Shown piece by piece: positions 57,999 to 64,000 of a stretch of DNA of 64,000 nucleotides. The translations under genes were made by a program, and so were the position numbers. The notes beneath the pieces were generated by a model. The model was not told the DNA's origin, did not search any database, and saw only the letters and a program-made list of their open reading frames with translations. The DNA is from Pochonia chlamydosporia 170 (taxonomy: Eukaryota; Ascomycota; Sordariomycetes; Hypocreales; Clavicipitaceae), in assembly GCF_001653235.2 (NCBI RefSeq), contig NC_035796.1:2852001-2916000 (forward strand), read 5' to 3'. Each line of letters begins with the position of its first letter. Position 1 is the first letter of the stretch.

Positions 57999-59600
57999 AT
58001 GAGTGCTGTTTCCAAGGAGGGGCAACCACAAAGCGACCCTGCCCCTGAGCTGCTTGATGGCCGTATCTGGGTTGATGGCTGCTGGGACTTCTTTCACCAT
58101 GGTAAGTTGGAGATAATTTCAAAGAGTTTACTGGAGTTTCATGGACTAACTGGTTCTACAAGGCCATGCCGGGGCTATGGTGCAAGCCAGACAGCTTGGA
58201 GATGAGCTCTATGTCGGTGTGCACTCTGATGAGGAAATCTTGGCCAACAAAGGGCCAACGGTCATGACCTTGGAAGAAAGGTGTGTGGCACTGATTTCTC
58301 CGCAAAGCCGGTCTCAATCTTCTATACAGTTCTGACTTTTGACATAGATTGGCGGCTGCAAACGCGTGCCGCTGGGTTACCAAGGCAATTGGCCATGCGC
58401 CATATGTCACCGAACTTCCTTACATCAGTCACTATGGCTGCAAATACGTTGTTCACGGAGATGACATTACGTCTGATAGCGACGGAAATGATTGCTACCG
58501 CTTTGTGAAGCAAGCCGGTCGCTTCAAGGTGGTGAAGCGCTCCCCTGGCATCTCAACCACAGATCTCGTTGGCCGTATGCTGCTCTGCACAAAGACACAC
58601 TTCATTTTTTCTCTGCAAAAGATGCTCATCGGCGAGGAAGGATACGGAAGCCCGGATGAACGCAAAGCCCAAGGAAAAGCCATGCTAGAGCGCATGAAAC
58701 TCTATGCGACAGATGAGACCGCAAAGGCCCCTGGGGCAGATGTGTGGTTCTGGAATGCTTCAACTCAGGCCAAGGCGGAAGATACCGAAGAGGAGACGGG
58801 CGTGTTTGAAAATCTTCTTAAAGGACCCGGCCCTCAGCCTGGACAGCGGATTGTTTACGTCGATGGTGGATTCGACTTGTTCTCGAGCGGTCACATCGAG
58901 TTTTTACGCAAGGTGCTCGTTGAGGAAGAGGAATTGGCGCGAAAATCGGGATGGTTTTCTGAAGAAGCTAAGAAGAAGCGAATCAGTACCAGCGGAAAGG
59001 ATTATGGTCCAGCATTCGTCGTCGTCGGAGTTCATGACGACGAGGTGATTAACCAGTGGAAAGGTGTCAACTACCCGATCATGAACATCTTTGAGCGCGG
59101 TCTATGTGTTCTGCAATGCAAGGTATGAATGGCCGCGTTATAACCCTGCCCAGCTGATCAAGAGGGGGGACGGGGCCATGTATGTCCCTTTACGTTTTGT
59201 GTGTTTCTGACATGTGGTCTAGTATATCCATGCCGTCCTGTTTGGGGCGCCATTTACACCAACCAAGTCATATCTCGAGTCACTGCCATGGGGTGTTCCG
59301 AATGCTATCTATCACGGGCCAACTGCCTTTATGCCTCTGACATACGATCCTTACACGGCACCGAAAGAAATGGGCATCTACCGGGAAATCGGCCACCATG
59401 CCTTCGCCGAAGTTAATGCTGGCGAGATTGTGCAGCGCATCATGCAGAGTCGGGATAGATACGAAGCGAGACAGCGAGCCAAGGGCGTCAAAGCAGGAGT
59501 GGAAGCTGCAGCTAGACAACGAGAGATATTGGAGGAGGAGCAACGCAGCCGAGAGGCAGAGCGCAGCGGTGCTGGCATTGGTACCGGTACCAGTGCGTAA
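57999..59600 (+). CDS. ECT1: Ethanolamine-phosphate cytidylyltransferase
   Basis: Four exons, 57999-58101, 58163-58280, 58348-59122 and 59223-59600, encode 457 residues (introns 61, 67 and 100 bp). The enzyme makes CDP-ethanolamine from CTP and phosphoethanolamine, the middle step of the Kennedy pathway to phosphatidylethanolamine. The first cytidylyltransferase domain is intact: WVDGCWDFFHHGHAGAM (HxGH at 33-36, split by intron 1), LYVGVHSDEEI, and KRSPGISTTDLVGRML. The second domain (IVYVDGGFDLFSSGHIEFLRKV) has SSGH at 253-256 in place of HxGH and lacks a second RTxGIST motif, so probably only domain 1 is catalytic. The C-terminus is a Glu/Arg-rich helix and ends in GTGTSA. Cytosolic or ER-associated. 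Confidence 0.94.
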
Positions 59601-61548
59601 GGCGTCAGGTGTGGCAAAAGCAAACTTCATTATTGTTGTGGTTGATGAGGTTTGCATATTGCATATTACATATTGTGCACGGGTGAGATGATATGTGAAT
59701 ATTCAAGTATCACAATCCCCGTCATGCGCCTATCCCCCCATGCATTTGGATCGGAGTTTTCCGTTGTGTTTTGTTTTTGTTGTGCTCATGGGATCACTGC
59801 GAGTTGCAAGTAGTTTTGTTGGATGGACTCTCAACAGAGACAGAGGCACAGAGGCGCACCTGACAGGATGACGAGGCGGGGCAGGTTCATTCAACAGGGC
59901 CACCGTATGCGTGCGAGACGGAACAGCCAGGTCGGACGTGGTGACGACGCGAACATGGCCAAAGTTGGGGATGAGGCTACGCATGGGAAACAGGTAGACG
60001 ATGGTGATGTGGCAGTCTCTGAAAAGGGAATGTCGGGGGTATTTGAAGTGAATTGTTGGTCGTGGCAGTTGAGCGTCTGACTGGTTGATCGTGTCAACCA
60101 TGGTGAACCGTGGTGGTTGAAAATGTGGTCACGTTGGCGGGTGTTTCTGGTTTTAATTACATATCAATTTATCTACAAGAGCCTGTTTGGCATCTTTCTT
60201 TCCTTTTTGCCCTTTGGTTGGAGGCACGGCAGCTGATTCGCATTCTGCACAAGCCAGCAGCTACGTGTTAAAAAGTTTGTGTTACCCAACAAGACGTTGA
60301 TGATATCATGGGCTTGCGCAGTTATCCGTGGGGCCCGAGACTGGCTGTGAATGGGCCATCGGGAATGGGGTTACCGTCATTGATGATGGTGTGCTAGCAT
60401 TGGCCGCAGGGAAAGCTTGTTTTGGATTGCGTTTGTGAAGTTTGGTGGTGTTTTGTCTGGATCGGTTGATGGGATAGGATGGCCAAGATGGCGTGGAGGA
60501 GTAAAAGTGGTGGCTGTGGGTGGACCATCTGCAATTTGCTGTCTGGTGTCGAGATAGTGGTGAAGTCGGCTATCCACGGCGGTTCACTTGGTGCAGCCAA
60601 AATTCCGCCCTCCTGCCACCAGCAAGAGACTCTGCCTTTGTTTTACGAGATGAACCACGAGCCCCGTAGCAAATGTTGGGTGACGAGTTTCATTAGCATT
60701 GTCATTTTCCCCGGAAACGCTGACGGCATCTTTGTCCATGGCACATGGGGGCAAAGCGGGGTGCACGACAATTTGCTTGATACACGACACTGCACTACGT
60801 GATGCCCTGTGATAATGCACACCGCCTCAAATGACCATGCACCCCCCAAGTTTGCGGCTGCGGGAACCCGGGCGGTGGGCTCTCGAGATAGAATGCATAA
60901 GTGAGATAAGCGGGACAAGATGGTGTAGTTCTTCGCAGTATGTGCAGTTGGTCTTCATCTGTGATGATGAGATGAAGTATGGGGTAAATGGAGCGAGATG
61001 GCCTGTGTTGAGAGCCAAGTCATGGAGGGTTCATTGAATGCTTTGCATGGAAGATGTCTGTCCTTGGATACTCATGTCAGGTCCAGTCCGCAAAGGGCGT
61101 GCCTTGATACCTGTGATTTGGTGAGGGGCAAGCAACGAATCAATTCGACTGCTGCAGTGAGCAAGCAAGAAGCGGATAGATATCTGGAATCTGCAGTACT
61201 GTACAGCATGCAGTCAACGGTTCTGTCACTCTGCTCTCTCTGCTTAATGGGTTGCTTTGCCTTACGGCATCGTTTCTGATGTCTGTCGCAATGACTGTCC
61301 GACTGACTGTCTGGTCGGGGCAGTTCTGGGTGCGTTGCTTTGCGGCGTCTGGTGGGTTCGGTTTTTGGCATTGAGCACATGGAGCGGGCTCCACGGTGAG
61401 GTTCCGCACTTCAGTGATCCATTCTTGTGCCGGGCCGGTGTTTGTGCAGTGTGTGCAGTTGCGGGCAGTTGATGAGCAACCGCCCTGAGAAGAGATGCAA
61501 CCAGTGGAAATGAGATTGAAAGGAATGCACAGGGAGACGAGTGCGCTT

Positions 61549-61556
61549 TATATAAA
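61549..61556 (+). promoter_or_regulatory. Orphan TATA box TATATAAA
   Basis: Perfect TATA consensus followed by a CT-rich tract, but no open frame downstream for over 1 kb. It may drive a non-coding transcript or be chance. Confidence 0.25.
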
Positions 61557-61914
61557 CATGCCTTGTTTTTCTCCCCCTTTTGCCCTTTTCTTTTAAATTT
61601 CCTTGCACCAGATTCGATCCGCCACGAGAAGTCTCGAACGACGGCAACTGCAAGAACAAAGGTACAGTTACATCTAAGCCGAGTCGACGGCCCTGCGGAG
61701 TCCGTCAAGGAGCGGCAGGCGTCGGAGCACCTCGATGGCGCCTGCCCAACCCTGCGGCTTTGCACGAGTCACCTGGTCAATTCTGTTTCCCGATTGAGCC
61801 ATGGCCCCCTTGGATGGTTTACGGGTGGGTCTGCCGAGGACGCGGGGCGGTTGGGCGGCTCTGAGTTTTAACAAGGGCGAAAAAGTCAAAGTGCGAAAAA
61901 GACATGGCGAGAAA

Positions 61915-62550
61915 GGTCTGGTCTGTCTGGTCTGGTCTCTTCAGGTTTGCCTCCATTACCTCATGCATGCCGTTTCTGCTTTTACGCAATCGACATGGAT
62001 GGCCTGCAGCCAATTGCTGCATTGCAGCAGTTCCTCGACGCTTACTGGCCCTTCTGGACAGATGTGTCTTGCCTCAGCGGCATTGGTCCCAACAATGCGG
62101 AACTGAACTTTAGAAGGGTGCGAGAAAGCAGGTACTGGCCAGTGCCCACGGATCGGAGCATTGAATGTCTGGCAGACCTGGTCCAAACTTTTTTTTTGGG
62201 GAGTTATTTATGATTTTTTCTTTCTCGTTTTTGACTCCAGCCGATTTTTGAGGTCGAGCTTGATGTATTTGATGTGATTGTCAGCTAGTCCATGGGTTGC
62301 GTCCGGTGGCCACGCAGCTAAATCTCCGTTGTGTATGGAGAAGCGCATGGAGAAAAAAAAAAAAACAGAACCAGACCAAAAAAACTCTTCCAAAATCCCG
62401 GGCCACGAGACGGCGCCACCGTCAGTATCTTCTTGTCTATTGTTCCCACGTCTTTGCCGACTCCGCTATGGAGTAGTCAAGTCTGGTCACTTGGCTGCCA
62501 TGCACTCACCCCCGGTCTGGTCAAATACTGTGAAAGTCTGGTCTGGTCTG
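61915..62550. repeat. Clustered TCTGGTCTGG repeats
   Basis: GGTCTGGTCTGTCTGGTCTGG (61915-61935), AGTCTGGTCAC (62480), GGTCTGGTC (62514-62522) and GTCTGGTCTGGTCTG (62536-62550). The last lies about 400 bp before the aminotransferase ATG. Confidence 0.7.
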
Positions 62551-62605
62551 CCGATGCGGTTCCAGGGACTAGCGAGATTCACTTTGTCCCGATAAACCCC
62601 AGGCT

Positions 62606-62612
62606 TGACTCA
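62606..62612. promoter_or_regulatory. TGACTCA, CPC1/Gcn4-type site
   Basis: Perfect palindromic TGACTCA 335 bp before the ATG of a branched-chain amino acid gene, the kind of gene under cross-pathway control. Binding is inferred. Confidence 0.5.
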
Positions 62613-62946
62613 TTTTCCCTTTTAAACAACACCCCCCATCACATCGTCTCTTCCCACTCTTGACCATTCTGCATCTTTCCAATTGCATTCCATCATCCTT
62701 CTGGGGAACATTAAACTCGATTGACCTTACATACCTTGTAAGCCCCCAAGTGCTGTCATTGGTCTTGCGTAGTCCGAAAGCGGTAATTGTACTGAGACAT
62801 TCACTTAGAGAATCCGTATCCCGAGAGACCACCACCAAAACTCAAAAATCTCAGTCAACACCTCATTTTGCCACGCAACGCCCTTCTCTTTTTGTTGCTC
62901 TCAAAACGCCAGACATAGTCAAGTCTTCTCTCCAAACACAATCGCA

Positions 62947-64000
62947 ATGGCCCCCTCCGCTGTTTCCCAACAGGATGTCAACCTGACTGCCGCCGCCATC
63001 CAGCGCAAGGAGGCTTCCATCTCCAATGGTGACAACGCTCAAAAGGCTCCCCTTGATGCCTCAAAGCTCACCTACACTCTGACCAAGGCGCCTCGTCCAG
63101 TCCCCGATGAGGCCGTTGCCAATTCTGGTGACGAGACAATTGCCACTGACCACATGGTCACTGCTACCTGGAAGGCTTCAACCGGCTGGGGCACTCCCGA
63201 ACTGAAGCCATACGGTCCATTGAGCCTCATGCCTACTGCCTCCTGCTTGCACTACGCCACCGAGTGCTTCGAGGGTCTCAAGGTCTTCCGTGGTTACGAT
63301 GGAAAGCTGCGTGTCTTCCGCCCCGACCGCAACTGCGCCCGTATGGTCATGTCCGCTGGACGCATCTCCCTGCCCGTCTTCGAGCCCGCCGAGCTCGAGA
63401 AGCTCATGATCGCTCTTTTGTCTGTTGACGGCACCAAATGGCTGCCCAAGGAACGCCCCGGCAACTACCTCTATATTCGCCCTACTCTCATCGGTACCCA
63501 GTCCCAGCTCGGTGTCCAGGCCCCCAAGGAGGCTATGCTCTACATCATTGTCACCTTCTTGCCTCGCCTGGACTCTCCTCCCGGCGGCATGCGTCTTCAC
63601 ACCTCCCCCGAGGACATGGTTCGTGCCTGGGTTGGTGGATTCGGCTACGCCAAGGTTGGCGCAAACTATGGCCCTTCTTTGATGGCCACCCAGGATGCTC
63701 GCCGTCGTGGATTCCACCAGATTCTCTGGCTGTATGGCCAGCAGGGCGAGTGCACCGAGGCCGGCGCCAGCAACTTCTTCGTCCTCTGGAAGCGCAAGGA
63801 TGGCAAGAAGGAGCTCATCACTGCCCCATTGGACGATAAGCTGATCCTGGACGGTGTTACTCGCCGCAGCTGTTTGGATATTGCCCGCGAGAGACTGGCG
63901 GGTGAGATTGAGGTTACCGAGCGCAAGTACACTATTGATGAGCTTTTCGAGGCTGATGCCGAGGGACGCATCCTCGAATCTTTTGCTGCTGGCACTGCTG
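62947..64000 (+). CDS. Branched-chain amino acid aminotransferase (3' end off the window)
   Basis: Open frame of 351 codons from the ATG at 62947 to the window edge; the last few dozen residues are missing. The PLP class-IV enzyme catalyses the last step of Val, Leu and Ile synthesis and the first step of their breakdown, using glutamate/2-oxoglutarate. Motifs: LHYATECFEGLKVFRGYDGKLRVFRPDRN, YLYIRPTLIGTQSQLGV, the Schiff-base lysine Lys236 in GYAKVGANYGPS, GECTEAGASNFFVLW, PLDDKLILDGVTRRS and the end ILESFAAGTA. The N-terminus (MAPSAVSQQDVNLTAAAIQ) has little presequence character, so a cytosolic isoform is likelier than the mitochondrial one. C-ending codon bias suggests strong expression. 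No intron is seen within the window. The upstream TGACTCA fits CPC1 regulation. Fungi usually carry several paralogues, so no number is given. Confidence 0.95.
   Translation, partial: MAPSAVSQQDVNLTAAAIQRKEASISNGDNAQKAPLDASKLTYTLTKAPRPVPDEAVANSGDETIATDHMVTATWKASTGWGTPELKPYGPLSLMPTASCLHYATECFEGLKVFRGYDGKLRVFRPDRNCARMVMSAGRISLPVFEPAELEKLMIALLSVDGTKWLPKERPGNYLYIRPTLIGTQSQLGVQAPKEAMLYIIVTFLPRLDSPPGGMRLHTSPEDMVRAWVGGFGYAKVGANYGPSLMATQDARRRGFHQILWLYGQQGECTEAGASNFFVLWKRKDGKKELITAPLDDKLILDGVTRRSCLDIARERLAGEIEVTERKYTIDELFEADAEGRILESFAAGTA

Larger units (their letters stand above)
59601..62946. other. Long intergenic region, 3.3 kb
   Basis: No supported gene. It holds a consensus TATATAAA (61549-61556) followed by a pyrimidine-rich stretch but no coding frame, a dense TCTGGTCTGG cluster (61915-61938 and 62480-62550), and the promoter of the aminotransferase. 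A GTAAGC donor at about 62,738 and a TTAG acceptor near 62,809 could bound a 5' UTR intron. Confidence 0.5.

Noticed and set aside
58858..59600. Second half of Ect1 as a separate gene
   Set aside because: Splice sites keep one frame and the two-domain layout is normal for this enzyme.
63178..63717. 179-codon minus-strand frame opposite the aminotransferase
   Set aside because: Mirror of biased codons in a certain gene.

Overview
The window is nuclear DNA of a filamentous ascomycete (Pezizomycotina), most likely a Sordariomycete such as a member of the Hypocreales. The evidence is short introns of about 50-140 bp with GTRNGT donors, CTGAC/CTAAC-type branch sites and YAG acceptors, gene spacing of 0.07-4.3 kb, roughly 50% GC, Pezizomycotina-type proteins, and no operons or prokaryotic signals. 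No rRNA, tRNA, CRISPR array or intact transposon was recognised. The species assignment is an inference.

Left part (1-31 kb): an RNA polymerase I subunit (RPA43, cut by the left edge, minus strand); a small secreted DPBB-like cysteine protein with the promoter and codon usage of a strongly expressed gene; GTP cyclohydrolase II of riboflavin synthesis; a coilin-like protein; a small membrane or GPI-type protein; ribosomal protein eS24 divergent from an eEF2 lysine methyltransferase; a small conserved-looking Ser/Arg-rich protein; a PPIL4-type cyclophilin with an RRM; a short Zn2Cys6 factor; and phosphomannose isomerase. Very long non-coding stretches (1.1-4.4, 15.9-19.6 and 23.0-27.3 kb) separate several of these.

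Right part (31-64 kb): the SAGA reader SGF29; the small GTPase Arf6; the Mediator kinase Ssn3/CDK8; actin-related protein 2, divergent from a Dcg1-like Asp/Glu/hydantoin racemase; a sugar-porter MFS protein; a bacterial-type glutathione S-transferase; a monocarboxylate-type MFS transporter; mitochondrial release factor 1; an uncharacterised fungal protein; a secreted histidine phosphatase; ethanolamine-phosphate cytidylyltransferase; and a branched-chain aminotransferase cut by the right edge.

This is mostly an ordinary housekeeping segment, not a biosynthetic cluster or a defence island. The links between neighbours are small: transcription and chromatin proteins (RPA43, SGF29, Ssn3, coilin-like), translation proteins (eS24, Efm3, MRF1), and actin/vesicle proteins (Arp2, Arf6). 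The points most worth a second look are the coilin-like protein, the self-contained zinc-cluster exon, the inverted repeat in the long eS24 intron with a telobox in its promoter, the secreted DPBB-like protein, and two short intergenic motifs that recur more often than chance predicts. Exon boundaries were placed by hand from splice consensus and reading frame and have no transcript support.
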